Shown: positions 16,718 through 24,773 of the stretch, in pieces
Layout of the letters: each line of letters opens with the position of its first letter
Position numbering within the stretch: the stretch's first letter is position 1
DNA from: Halococcus salsus
Lineage (GTDB): Archaea; Halobacteriota; Halobacteria; Halobacteriales; Halococcaceae
NCBI RefSeq assembly: GCF_009900715.1
Contig: NZ_JAAAJC010000001.1
Coordinates: 1,105,216 to 1,169,215, forward strand
Reading direction: 5' to 3'
Length of the DNA: 64,000 bases
Made by a program: the position numbers and the translations under genes
Notes under the pieces: model-generated
The model's database searches: none
What the model was told of the DNA's origin: nothing
Seen by the model: only the letters and a program-made list of their open reading frames with translations

Positions 16718-17164
16718 TCAACTCCGCTCGCGGAGCGCGATCCGCTCGATTTCGCCGAGCGCACGCCGACAGACCGGGACGTAGCCGGCAGCGAGCATCG
16801 GCACCTCGATCGCGACCCGGCAGGTTTCTCCCTCCCCCTCGACCCGGTGGCCCGTTGCCGGGATGCCCGCGACCCGCCACGTCCAGCGGTGGTTCTCGCA
16901 GTCGACCACGCGAAACGGTATCCGAGGTCCCATCGAGCCCGCATCGCGACCGAACAGTGACCCTGGACCCGGAATTCGGACGTAGCCACGCGATCCGGCG
17001 GTGACGAACCGGTCGGCACACTTGACCCCCGCGACCGAGGGCCCCCACTCGGGCCAGCGCTCGGTGTCGGTCAGCACGCGCCAGGCGGTCTCGGCCGGTG
17101 TCTCGATAGCTCTCGAAACGACGACCCGGCGGCCGTCGGGGGTCCGTTCGATCTCGGACGGCAT
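16718..17164 (-). CDS. SRPBCC domain protein (polyketide cyclase-like)
   Basis: A 148-residue START-like protein. The N-terminal strand-helix VVVSRAIETPAETAWRVLTDTERWPEWGPSV is the classic SRPBCC entry; the central RIPFRVVDCENHRWTWRVAGIP is a typical beta-hairpin. The ligand is unknown. It has no detectable paralogy to the 15852-16331 protein beyond the fold. It is divergent from the aldo/keto reductase at 17224, with 59 nt between starts that must hold both promoters (GTTTTTGC near 17191). Confidence 0.78.
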   Translation of the reverse strand: MPSEIERTPDGRRVVVSRAIETPAETAWRVLTDTERWPEWGPSVAGVKCADRFVTAGSRGYVRIPGPGSLFGRDAGSMGPRIPFRVVDCENHRWTWRVAGIPATGHRVEGEGETCRVAIEVPMLAAGYVPVCRRALGEIERIALRERS

Positions 17165-17223
17165 GGGGACGGGTTCCTCGCCGGCGCGGATAGGTTTTTG
17201 CGAGCCGCCGACGAACGAATCGC

Positions 17224-18201
17224 GTGGAATACACGACCCTCGGCAACACGGGCATGACCGTCAGCAAGATCTGTCTCGGCTGTATGAGCTTCGGGAGTTC
17301 GGACTGGCGCGAGTGGGTGCTCGACGAGGACGAAAGCGAGGAGATCATCGACAAAGCGGTGGACCTCGGGATCAACTTCTTCGACACGGCGAACATGTAC
17401 TCCCGGGGCGAGTCCGAGCGCGTCGTCGGCAACGCGCTCTCGGGCTACGACCGCGACTGGCTGGTGCTCGCCACCAAGGTCTTCAACCCGATGGACGACG
17501 ACAACCCCAACGCACAGGGACTCTCCCGGAAGGCCATCGAGCAGGAACTCCAGCACTCCCTCGACCGGCTCGGGGTAGATACCATCGACCTCTATCAGAC
17601 CCATCGGTGGGACGACGACGCGCCGATCGAGGAGACACTGAAGACGCTCGACGACGCCGTCCGCCGGAATCAGGTGCGCTACATCGGCGGCTCGTCGATG
17701 TGGGCCCACCAGTTCGCGGAGGCCCTCCACACCAGCGATTCGCTGGACCTCGAACGGTTCGCGACGATGCAGAACCACTACAGCCTCGCCTACCGCGAGG
17801 AGGAGCGCGAGATGCTGCCGCTCTGCGAGAAGGAGGACGTCGGGGTGATCCCGTGGAGCCCGCTCGCGCGTGGCTACCTCACCCGCCCCCACGAGGAGTT
17901 CGACACCACCACGCGTGGGGAGACCGACGAGTACGCCAGAGAACACCCCTACGCGGCGAACGGTGGCGAGGAGATCAACGAACGCGTCGAGGAGGTCGCG
18001 AACGACGAGGGCGCGACGATGGCCCAGATCGCGCTCGCGTGGATGCTCCACAAGGACTGGGTCGACGCGCCGATCGTCGGTACCACGAGCGTCGAACACT
18101 TAGAAGACGCCGTCGCGGCGCTCGACATCTCACTTTCTGAGAGCGACATCGAGTACCTCGAAGCGCCCTACGGGCCGGTGCCCGTCTCGGGCCACCAGTG
18201 A
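17224..18201 (+). CDS. Aldo/keto reductase (YajO/AKR12-like)
   Basis: A 325-residue NADP-dependent aldo/keto reductase of the large subgroup. Catalytic residues: Asp and Tyr in FFDTANMYSRGESE, Lys in LVLATKVFNP and His in LYQTHRWDDD. The cofactor segment is IVGTTSVEHLEDAVAAL. GTG at 17224 starts VEYTTLGNTGMTVS, which is the canonical AKR opening. Likely an aldehyde or xenobiotic reductase; substrate unknown. Confidence 0.9.
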   Translation: MEYTTLGNTGMTVSKICLGCMSFGSSDWREWVLDEDESEEIIDKAVDLGINFFDTANMYSRGESERVVGNALSGYDRDWLVLATKVFNPMDDDNPNAQGLSRKAIEQELQHSLDRLGVDTIDLYQTHRWDDDAPIEETLKTLDDAVRRNQVRYIGGSSMWAHQFAEALHTSDSLDLERFATMQNHYSLAYREEEREMLPLCEKEDVGVIPWSPLARGYLTRPHEEFDTTTRGETDEYAREHPYAANGGEEINERVEEVANDEGATMAQIALAWMLHKDWVDAPIVGTTSVEHLEDAVAALDISLSESDIEYLEAPYGPVPVSGHQ

Positions 18202-18222
18202 GTCCGTAGAAAGGAACCGTTC

Positions 18223-20382
18223 TCAGTTTCCGTCGAAACCGAGTTCCGATTCGAGGTCGGTTCCCGCCTCGGTGCCGAGTTTTCCGATCCACCCCAGCGC
18301 CTCCTCGATATCCGTCTGCGGTGGCGAACAGGTGAACGACCGACAGACGTAGATCGTGGGATCGTCGTTGCGCTGAGTGCGGTCGGCCCAGATCGCCGGG
18401 GCTTCCGCGAGGCCGAGGGTGTCGAGCCAGCCCCGCAGCTCGTCGTCGGTCGGCGGCCGGTGCGCGAGCACGCGGCCAGGGAGGAACCCCCGACCGATCC
18501 GTTCGCGCCACGCGTCGGGTAGTGAATCCGCCACGACGGTGAGTTCGAGCGAACCTGCACTGTGGCGTTCGGCCGCGAGCGCGAGCGAGGCGCGTGCGAG
18601 CGGCGACGATTCGATCGTCTCGGCGTGGGTTTCGAGCACGCCCTCGGCGATCCCGGCGAAGTTTTCACTGGGGGCGAAGTGGTCGAGCGCGAGCAGCGTC
18701 TCGACCGCGACACCAGTACTAGAAGGCGTCGACTGGTCGTCGAGTTCCTGGGGGCGCGCGACGAGCGACTCGCCGCTGCTCGGCGTGAAGTAGAGGGTCC
18801 CCTCCTCGGGGTCCCAGAACTCCGACTCGATGGTGCGCGCCAGGTCGAGCGCGAATGCGAGGTGACGCACGTCGCCGGTCGCCTCGTAGCAGGCGAGTGC
18901 GCCCCGCGCGAGGAAGGCGTAATCCTCGAGGTAGCCGTCGATCTTCACCTCCCCGTCCTTGTACCGACGGGAGAGGAGGTGTTCCGTTTCGTCCCAGAGT
19001 TCCTCGCGGACGAAGTCGAGCGCCGCCACCGCGGTCTCCGCAAAGCGGGCGTCGAGCGCGAGGCCGGCCTCGGCGAACGCCGCGATCATCAGCCCGTTCC
19101 ATCCAGCGAGAACTTTCTCGTCGCGGTTGGGTCGCGAGCGCTCGGCGCGCGCCGCGAACACGGCCTCGCGGGCGCGTTCGAGGTCGGCCTCGACGTCCTC
19201 GACGGTGGTCCCGTGCTCGTCGGCGAGCGCCTCGACGTCGGTGGCCAGCGTCAGCACCGTCGTTCCGTTCTCGAAGTTGCCCGACTCGGTGACCCCGTAC
19301 CGTTCGCAGAACAGCTCGGCGGCGCGGTCGTCGCCCACCGCGTCGTGGATCTCGTCGGGCGTCCAGACGTAGAACGCACCCTCCTCGCGCTCGCCCGACT
19401 CGCCGACGCTCTGGGCGTCGAGGGTGCTGAAGAACCCTCCCTCCTGACTCGTGAGTTCGCGCTCGACGAACCCGAGCGTCTCACGGGCGACCTCGGCGTA
19501 GCGCTCGTCGTCGAACAGCCGGTAGCCGTCGAGGTAGGCCCGGACGAGTTCGGCGTTGTCGTAGAGCATCTTCTCGAAGTGGGGGACCGTCCACTCGCGG
19601 TCGGTGGTGTAACGGTGGAACCCGCCGCCGACGTGGTCGCGCAATCCCCCAGTAGCCATCGCGTCGAGGGCCTCGCGGGCGACGGTTCCGAACTCCTCGT
19701 CGTCGGTTCGGTCGGCGGCCTCCATCAGGATCCGGAGGCGGCCGGTCTGGGGGAACTTCTGACCGCGGCCCGAGCCACCGTACTCCCGGTCCGCGTTTCG
19801 CACGGCGCTCCTCGCAGCCGTTTCGAGGAGTTCGCTTCCCGGCGGGTCGCCCGGCTCTGGGGTGTCCTCGAGTTCGCCCGCCATCGCGTCGGCCCACTGG
19901 TCGGCGCGCCCCTCGATGTCCTCGCGCTCGGTCTCCCACGCCTCGGTGATCGAATCGAGGAGGTCGAGAAACCCGGGCTGGCCGCGTTTCGCCTCCGGCG
20001 GGAAGTAGGTCCCGATGTAGAAGGGGCGGCCGTCGGGCGTGAGCCAGACCGAGAGCGGCCATCCGCCTCTCCCGCTCACCATCCCGATCACCGTCTGGTA
20101 GAGCCTGTCGAGGTCGGGCCGCTCCTCCCTATCGACTTTTATCGGGACGAACGCCTCGTTGAGCCGTTCCGCAACCCGCTCGTCCTCGAAGCTCTCGTCG
20201 GCCATGACGTGACACCAGTGACACGACGAGTAGCCGATCGAGAGGAAGATCGGGACGTCGTGCTCGCGGGCCGCGTCGAGCGCGTCGTCGTCCCAGGGCT
20301 GCCAGTTGACGGGGTTGTCGGCGTGCTGGCGAAGGTAGGGACTCCGTTCGGTATCGAGCCGGTTTCGCTCGGTGACGGTCAT
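18223..20382 (-). CDS. Thioredoxin-domain protein, YyaL / SSP411 family
   Basis: A 719-residue protein. The N-terminal DUF255 thioredoxin-like domain carries CxxC as SSCHWCHVMADESFED (about residues 52-67), followed by an alpha/alpha six-hairpin barrel like N-acylglucosamine 2-epimerase (about 200-580) and a C-terminal domain with a further Cys pair near VCRSFTC. Length is normal for the family. The members are widespread but without a settled biochemical role; a redox or cellobiose-epimerase-like function has been proposed for relatives. It overlaps no neighbour. Confidence 0.88.
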   Translation of the reverse strand: MTVTERNRLDTERSPYLRQHADNPVNWQPWDDDALDAAREHDVPIFLSIGYSSCHWCHVMADESFEDERVAERLNEAFVPIKVDREERPDLDRLYQTVIGMVSGRGGWPLSVWLTPDGRPFYIGTYFPPEAKRGQPGFLDLLDSITEAWETEREDIEGRADQWADAMAGELEDTPEPGDPPGSELLETAARSAVRNADREYGGSGRGQKFPQTGRLRILMEAADRTDDEEFGTVAREALDAMATGGLRDHVGGGFHRYTTDREWTVPHFEKMLYDNAELVRAYLDGYRLFDDERYAEVARETLGFVERELTSQEGGFFSTLDAQSVGESGEREEGAFYVWTPDEIHDAVGDDRAAELFCERYGVTESGNFENGTTVLTLATDVEALADEHGTTVEDVEADLERAREAVFAARAERSRPNRDEKVLAGWNGLMIAAFAEAGLALDARFAETAVAALDFVREELWDETEHLLSRRYKDGEVKIDGYLEDYAFLARGALACYEATGDVRHLAFALDLARTIESEFWDPEEGTLYFTPSSGESLVARPQELDDQSTPSSTGVAVETLLALDHFAPSENFAGIAEGVLETHAETIESSPLARASLALAAERHSAGSLELTVVADSLPDAWRERIGRGFLPGRVLAHRPPTDDELRGWLDTLGLAEAPAIWADRTQRNDDPTIYVCRSFTCSPPQTDIEEALGWIGKLGTEAGTDLESELGFDGN

Positions 20383-20427
20383 GGCTCGGCGTACGCATCC
20401 GAGACGGGTAAACCACCGTTCGCGTTC

Positions 20428-20715
20428 TCAGGCCCCGAGTTCGAGCGAGAGCCGGTCGATGTGGACCTTCTCGTCGTCCTGGAGCATCCCGAGGATGCTC
20501 TGATTCCCGCTCGGCTCGGCGTCGAGGGTAGTGATCGTCGGGCGGTAGCCCGCGTCGAGCGCACCCTCGAAGAAGGCGAGCGCGGTCGGCGCGTCGAGGT
20601 TCTGGAGGTCGACGGTGAGCGAGCCGTCGGCACCGAGGCCGTCGCGGGCGGTGGCGAGTTCGGTGGCGGCGTCCTCGAGTTCACGGTCGCTCATGTCGAT
20701 GGTCACGTCTGCCAT
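20428..20715 (-). CDS. Haloarchaeal conserved small protein
   Basis: Unrecognised 95-residue acidic protein, starting MADVTIDMSDRELEDAATEL. It alternates helices and strands (LTVDLQNLDAPTALAFFEGALDAGYRPTITTLD) and looks like a compact alpha/beta domain without motifs, cysteines or membrane segments. It lies 45 nt before the YyaL-family gene on the same strand, so the two may be cotranscribed. No function is proposed. Confidence 0.6.
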   Translation of the reverse strand: MADVTIDMSDRELEDAATELATARDGLGADGSLTVDLQNLDAPTALAFFEGALDAGYRPTITTLDAEPSGNQSILGMLQDDEKVHIDRLSLELGA

Positions 20716-20769
20716 ACCGGGACGAGCCACCGAATCGGGATAAGCGGTCGGGTCGATGCGGTGGATCCG

Positions 20770-21576
20770 TTACGCCGAGTCCGGATCGGCGGGCGTCACG
20801 GGCGGGCCTTTGATCACGACCGAGTGGCCGGTGACGAACGAGGCGGCCGGGCTGGCGAGGAAACGGACCAGGTCCGCGACCTCGCCCGGAGTCCCGACCT
20901 CGCGGTCGACGTCGCTCCGATCGGGGTCGCCGACACCCATCCGCTCTTTGATCGTCTCGGTGGCGATATAGCCCGGCGAGACCGCGTTGACCCGGACGTC
21001 CTCGCCCGCCCACTCGTTCGCGAGCGTGCGGGTGAGCGAGATGACGCCCGCCTTCGCCGCACCGTAGGCCGACATCCCCGGGATCCCGTACTCCCCCGCC
21101 ATGCTCGCGGTGTTGACCACCGCGCCGCCGCCGTCGGTGAGCGCGTCGGCGAACGCACGGGTCACGTTGTAGGTGCCGGTGAGGTTCACCCGAACGAGTC
21201 GGTCCCACTCGTCGGGGTCGAGCGAGTCGAGATGTGAGAGGTCACCGCCCCCGCCCGCGTTGTTCACGAGGATATCGACCCCGCCGAACTCCTCGACGGT
21301 GGCCTCGGCGAGCGCCTCAACGTCCCCGCGGTCGGTGACGTCGGCCTCGACGGGGAGGACCTCACCCGGGAGGTCCTGGCCGTTCAGATCGTCGGCGACG
21401 GTTTCGACGTCCGCTTGGGAACGTGAACAGACCACCACGTCGGCTCCGTCGGCGACGAACGTTGCGGCTATCTCGCGCCCGATACCGCTCGACCCGCCCG
21501 TGACGACCGCGGTATGATCGGCGACGCTCGATCGGTTTCGGACCGCTTCGGTCGAGAGATCAGAACCATTCGTCAT
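20770..21576 (-). CDS. Short-chain dehydrogenase/reductase
   Basis: A 268-residue classical SDR. NAD(P) motif TGGSSGIG lies near residue 28, NNAG is present at about residue 110 (VNNAGGGG), and the catalytic Ser-Tyr-Lys set is NTASM then SAYGAAKAG. An FabG-like C-terminus with NAVSPGYIATETIKERMG follows. The first 20 residues (MTNGSDLSTEAVRNRSSVAD) are an extension. It probably reduces a 3-oxoacyl or keto group; substrate not defined. Divergent from the 21742 gene. Confidence 0.9.
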   Translation of the reverse strand: MTNGSDLSTEAVRNRSSVADHTAVVTGGSSGIGREIAATFVADGADVVVCSRSQADVETVADDLNGQDLPGEVLPVEADVTDRGDVEALAEATVEEFGGVDILVNNAGGGGDLSHLDSLDPDEWDRLVRVNLTGTYNVTRAFADALTDGGGAVVNTASMAGEYGIPGMSAYGAAKAGVISLTRTLANEWAGEDVRVNAVSPGYIATETIKERMGVGDPDRSDVDREVGTPGEVADLVRFLASPAASFVTGHSVVIKGPPVTPADPDSA

Positions 21577-21707
21577 CACTCGATCGTAGCGCCGTCCGTC
21601 GGATAAGGGTCGGGGAACGGACAAAATACGGTCGGGCCGCGTCCGCGCCGTCGACGTTTCCGGCCACGAGATCGGGATTCGTTCGCGACCAACCGCCGGG
21701 CGGCTAC

Positions 21708-21714
21708 GTTTATA
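21708..21714 (+). promoter_or_regulatory. TATA box of the 21742 gene
   Basis: GTTTATA centred about 30 nt upstream of the GTG at 21742; supports the GTG as start of a leaderless message. Confidence 0.5.
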
Positions 21715-21741
21715 CGACGCTGGCGAGAACGGGAAACGACC

Positions 21742-22596
21742 GTGTGCCCAGCGTTCTCGCTCGATCGATTCCGCCGACCCGAGTACACCGGCGAGAACCG
21801 GTGTCTCCCGTGTACGGCGACCAATGTCGGTATCGCGGCCGTGGCCGGCGCGCTGGTCGCGCTCGTCTGGCTCCCCGCCGGCGCGGGCGTGGTCGCGTTC
21901 GGTCTCCTCGCGATCTACCTCCGAGGATACCTCGTCCCTGGAACACCAGCCTTCACCCGACGGTACTTCCCCGAACCCGTGCTCCGCGCGTTCGACAAAA
22001 CCGACTCGCGCCCCGCTCCCCCCGCGGACCGGCCGGCGACCGATCGACCGGCCGAAGCCTCGGAGTCGACGTTCCTCGACGACCCCGAGGCGTTGCTGTC
22101 GGCGGCCGACGCCGTCGAACCCGACCCCGGGACGGACGACCTCCGTCTCGTACCGACGTTCCGTGCCGCGTGGCACGACCACATCGACCGGATCCGAACC
22201 GAAGGGACCGAAGAACGCGCCCTCCACACGCTGTTGGGCATCGACGAGACGGTCCACCTCGACGACGAGAACCCCGACGGCGTCGTCATGGCGCACACCG
22301 AAAGCAGACCGGTTGGCTACTGGGAGTCCCGGGCGGCGTTCCTCGCCGACCTCGCGGCCGCGGTCGAACTCTCGTCGCGATACGAGGACTGGGGTCGGCT
22401 CTCGATAGAAGGCCGGAGCCAGGCCGTCAACGGCCTCCGGGTCTTCCTCGATCGCTGTCCGACCTGTGACGGCGAGGTGGTCTTCGGCGAAACCACCGTT
22501 CGGTCCTGCTGTCGGTCACACGAGGTGCTCGCCGTCTCCTGCGTCGCGTGCGGCGCACGGATCCTCGAGGTCGATGCGCCCGAGACGGAGTCTTGA
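21742..22596 (+). CDS. Haloarchaeal two-helix membrane protein with Cys clusters
   Basis: Unrecognised 284-residue protein. The N-terminal region has YTGENRCLPCTATN, with CxxC just before two membrane helices (about residues 30-72: VAGALVALVWLPAGAGVVAFGLLAIYL). A soluble acidic domain follows, and a C-terminal zinc-ribbon-like region carries five cysteines (CPTCDGE, SCC, SCVACGA). The CxxC pairs at both ends suggest metal binding on the cytoplasmic side. I know of no assigned function. Confidence 0.65.
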   Translation: MCPAFSLDRFRRPEYTGENRCLPCTATNVGIAAVAGALVALVWLPAGAGVVAFGLLAIYLRGYLVPGTPAFTRRYFPEPVLRAFDKTDSRPAPPADRPATDRPAEASESTFLDDPEALLSAADAVEPDPGTDDLRLVPTFRAAWHDHIDRIRTEGTEERALHTLLGIDETVHLDDENPDGVVMAHTESRPVGYWESRAAFLADLAAAVELSSRYEDWGRLSIEGRSQAVNGLRVFLDRCPTCDGEVVFGETTVRSCCRSHEVLAVSCVACGARILEVDAPETES

Positions 22597-22676
22597 TAGC
22601 CGTCGGGAGTGGGGTTGGTTGTCGCGACACCACCGAAAGCGATCGGCGAGTCTGTCTGCGGCCGTCTGGAACCTAT

Positions 22677-23918
22677 TCAGTACGGGTCCGGCTGGAACTC
22701 TTCACCGTCTCTTCGGAAGGTGGCCGAAAACTCGTCGGCGTTGATGGCGTACAGTTGCCCATCGTAGGCATAGACGTCCCTATCCGACCCTTCTACGTAT
22801 CCAATGGCATTCCGCTCACTGACCTCGTCTTCCGGGTCGATACCATCTATCTCGTAGATCCCGCCTTCCGTTTCGACGATGTACTTGCATCTCTCCCCGT
22901 TCGCTTCGATCTCGAGGAGGTGGTCTGGTCGGTTCCCGACGTGTGCGGCCTTTCCATCGATGGTGACCCGCAGCGACCCGTCCGCATCGAAATCGAACGT
23001 CTGTAACGTACCATCGAATCCGTAGGCGTCCTTCCCGGATTGGACCGAGCCGCTCACCAACCTCCCGGAACGGTCGTTGATCGTTCCCCCGAGACGATCG
23101 CTGCCGTCGATAGTCGCCCCGTAGGCACTGCTCTTGCGGACCTCACCACTTGTAGAGAACGTGTACGGCGTGTTCGATCCGGTCCCCTCGATGAGGAGGA
23201 GGTGGTCCGGTCGTTGACCGACGCGCGTAGGCAACCCATCGAGCGTGACCTGTACCGCTCCTGATCGGTCGAAGTCGAACGAGTGGAGGTCGCCGTCGAA
23301 CGTATAGGCGTCCTTCCCTCGACCGACTGCGCCATGCGCACTCTGTTGTATGACCTGGTCCAAACTATCGACGGTTGCGCCATAGGCCGTGCTTTTTTCG
23401 AGGGTTGGTCCTGCTGTGAACGAGTACGATGTCGTCGGACCAGTTCCCTCGATGACGAGGAGGTGGTCCGGCCGATTGCCTACGCGGGCGGGTTCTCCAT
23501 CGAGAGTCACCTGGATATCGTCAGACCCCCTGAAATCAAACGAATAGAGGGGGCCATCGAACGTGTAGGCGTTCGTTTCACTGATAACGGCACCGTGCCC
23601 ACTCTGCCCGTCGATCCAGTCCTGATTCTCATCGATTCTGGCTCCACCAGCAGTGCTTTTCTGTAGATTACTTCCAACAGTGAACGAATATGACGTGGTT
23701 GTTCTGTCGCCGATGCCTTCGATAATGAGGGTATGCTCTCCAGTGGCTGCTGCCGCATGGCCTACTGCGCCAAGCGTCCCGAGACCCGCTACCCCGACGG
23801 CGCTCGTTTTGAGAAAACGGCGTCGCGAGGTACTGTTGGATCCGTCTTCGATGTGGGTCGCGTTGGATAGTGTTCCCTCTCGTTTCTCGGATTCACTGAC
23901 GTCTTGCAGGTTCTTCAC
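22677..23918 (-). CDS. Tat-exported protein of four tandem beta-rich repeats
   Basis: A 413-residue protein. After a polar N-region, SRRRFLKTSAVGVAG (about residues 31-45) is a clear Tat signal, ending at HAAAATGEHT. The rest is four tandem copies of about 85-92 residues, each with the pattern IEGxG-x-T-x-Y-x-F, KSxAxGAxID, DAYxFDG, and VTLDG...VGxRPDH; the fourth is divergent and ends the protein. From memory, single copies of this type end some haloarchaeal surface proteins. Codon usage looks less GC-rich than neighbours, hinting at transfer. Function unknown; extracellular binding or adhesion is a guess. Confidence 0.72.
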   Translation of the reverse strand: MKNLQDVSESEKREGTLSNATHIEDGSNSTSRRRFLKTSAVGVAGLGTLGAVGHAAAATGEHTLIIEGIGDRTTTSYSFTVGSNLQKSTAGGARIDENQDWIDGQSGHGAVISETNAYTFDGPLYSFDFRGSDDIQVTLDGEPARVGNRPDHLLVIEGTGPTTSYSFTAGPTLEKSTAYGATVDSLDQVIQQSAHGAVGRGKDAYTFDGDLHSFDFDRSGAVQVTLDGLPTRVGQRPDHLLLIEGTGSNTPYTFSTSGEVRKSSAYGATIDGSDRLGGTINDRSGRLVSGSVQSGKDAYGFDGTLQTFDFDADGSLRVTIDGKAAHVGNRPDHLLEIEANGERCKYIVETEGGIYEIDGIDPEDEVSERNAIGYVEGSDRDVYAYDGQLYAINADEFSATFRRDGEEFQPDPY

Positions 23919-23995
23919 GATAGAAATCCCGCTGAAAAGAGCATAAGCTTTGTGCGGATCTGCTGTGAAGCGGCCTCGTACTGGCGAATTTCGAT

Positions 23996-24067
23996 AGTCC
24001 CGGGCAGATTCGAACTGCCGTCAACGGCTCCAAAGGCCGTTATGATTGGCCACTACACCACGGGACT
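23996..24067 (-). tRNA. tRNA-Gln (anticodon TTG)
   Basis: Reverse strand, 72 nt. The acceptor stem AGTCCCG/CGGGACT is perfect, the T arm is GGCAGTTCGAATCTGCC, and the anticodon stem ACGGC/GCCGT holds loop CTTTGGA, giving TTG. CCA is not encoded and no intron is seen. The 5' end (AGTCCCGTGGTG) recurs upstream. Confidence 0.92.
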
Positions 24068-24257
24068 GCGCTCACTTCGTTCGCTCGTCCCGTGTACCTC
24101 GCAAATCCTGCGGATTTGCTCACCACCACGGGACTCCTCATCTCAGTCGTCGTCCCGTGAGTATCGAAAACCCTTCGGGTTTTCTCACCACCGGAACGCT
24201 CGCTTCCCTCGCGTTCCGAGCCTCGCCTCGCTTCGTTCGGCGAGACACCACGGGACT
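24056..24257 (-). repeat. Modular hairpin array carrying copies of the tRNA-Gln 5' end
   Basis: The 12-mer CACCACGGGACT (the reverse complement of the tRNA-Gln 5' end) recurs exactly at 24056, 24124 and 24246, with a degenerate copy at 24186, giving units of 60-68 nt. The first two intervals contain an 8-bp stem (cacgggac/gtcccgtg at 24059/24087 and 24127/24152). They then carry a second 8-bp hairpin with a triloop: GCAAATCC/GGATTTGC (24101-24119) and GAAAACCC/GGGTTTTC (24166-24184). The third interval has stems GGAACGC/GCGTTCC (24193-24217) and CTCGCC/GGCGAG (24222-24244). It lies between sirR and the tRNA, all on one strand. Confidence 0.7.
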
Positions 24258-24301
24258 CCGGTCTTGGGTACCGTCGATGCGTACTTGAACGCTTCGAGAG
24301 G

Positions 24302-24733
24302 TCAGTCCGCCGCGCTGGGTTCGGCGTCGAGGAGTTCACAGACGTCCTCGTCGGGGGCGAAACAGTCGGGACACTCGCACTCGCGGTCGATGATGGTGTC
24401 GAGGCGTTCGGCCACCGTCTCGTCGATCACGCTTTCGAGCTGACTGGCCTCGGTGCGGTAGTCCTCGACGCCGAGCACCGAGACCAGGAACCGCTCGATG
24501 ATGCAGTAGGTCTGGAGCGAGTCGCGCGCCCGCTCGATCCCCTCGTCGGTGAGCGTCACGCCCTTGTACTTCTCGTGGTCGGCGAGCCCGCGGGCTTCGA
24601 GTTTCCCGATCATCTCGTTCGCGCTCGCGGGGCTCACGCCGAGCGAGTCGGCCAGCTTGCCGGTGGACGCCGGACCGTTCTCGATCTGCTGGACGAGATA
24701 GATCGCCTTGAGATATTGTTCTGCAGTGTTCAT
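24302..24733 (-). CDS. sirR: DtxR/SirR-family metal-dependent repressor
   Basis: A 143-residue regulator. The N-terminal winged helix (TAEQYLKAIYLVQQ to GVSPASANEMIGKLEARGL) is followed by the DtxR dimerisation and metal domain, including YCIIERFLVSVLGV and the metal-ligand Cys/His/Glu region EASQLESVIDETV; a C-terminal ECECPDCF cysteine cluster is present. The SH3-like third domain is absent, as in MntR/SirR types. The family represses iron or manganese uptake genes when metal is bound. It is the last gene of the sufCBD/ferritin-like cluster, suggesting feedback on iron-sulfur assembly. Confidence 0.88.
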   Translation of the reverse strand: MNTAEQYLKAIYLVQQIENGPASTGKLADSLGVSPASANEMIGKLEARGLADHEKYKGVTLTDEGIERARDSLQTYCIIERFLVSVLGVEDYRTEASQLESVIDETVAERLDTIIDRECECPDCFAPDEDVCELLDAEPSAAD

Positions 24734-24773
24734 TGAAACCTCGTCTCCGGATCGCGTTGTCGGAATGCCGTCG

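Noticed and set aside
18562-21237. 891-codon open frame on the plus strand opposite the YyaL-type and SDR genes
   Set aside because: It is a mirror frame caused by GC-rich third positions of the genes on the minus strand. It spans three real genes and has no family features.
24056-24257. CRISPR array
   Set aside because: Repeats are hairpins and tRNA-end copies, units contain no unique spacers of constant length, and no cas gene is near.
23996-24257. Integration (att) site at tRNA-Gln
   Set aside because: Integrase targets are usually the tRNA 3' half; here the 5' end is repeated, only 60-190 nt away, and no integrase gene is present.
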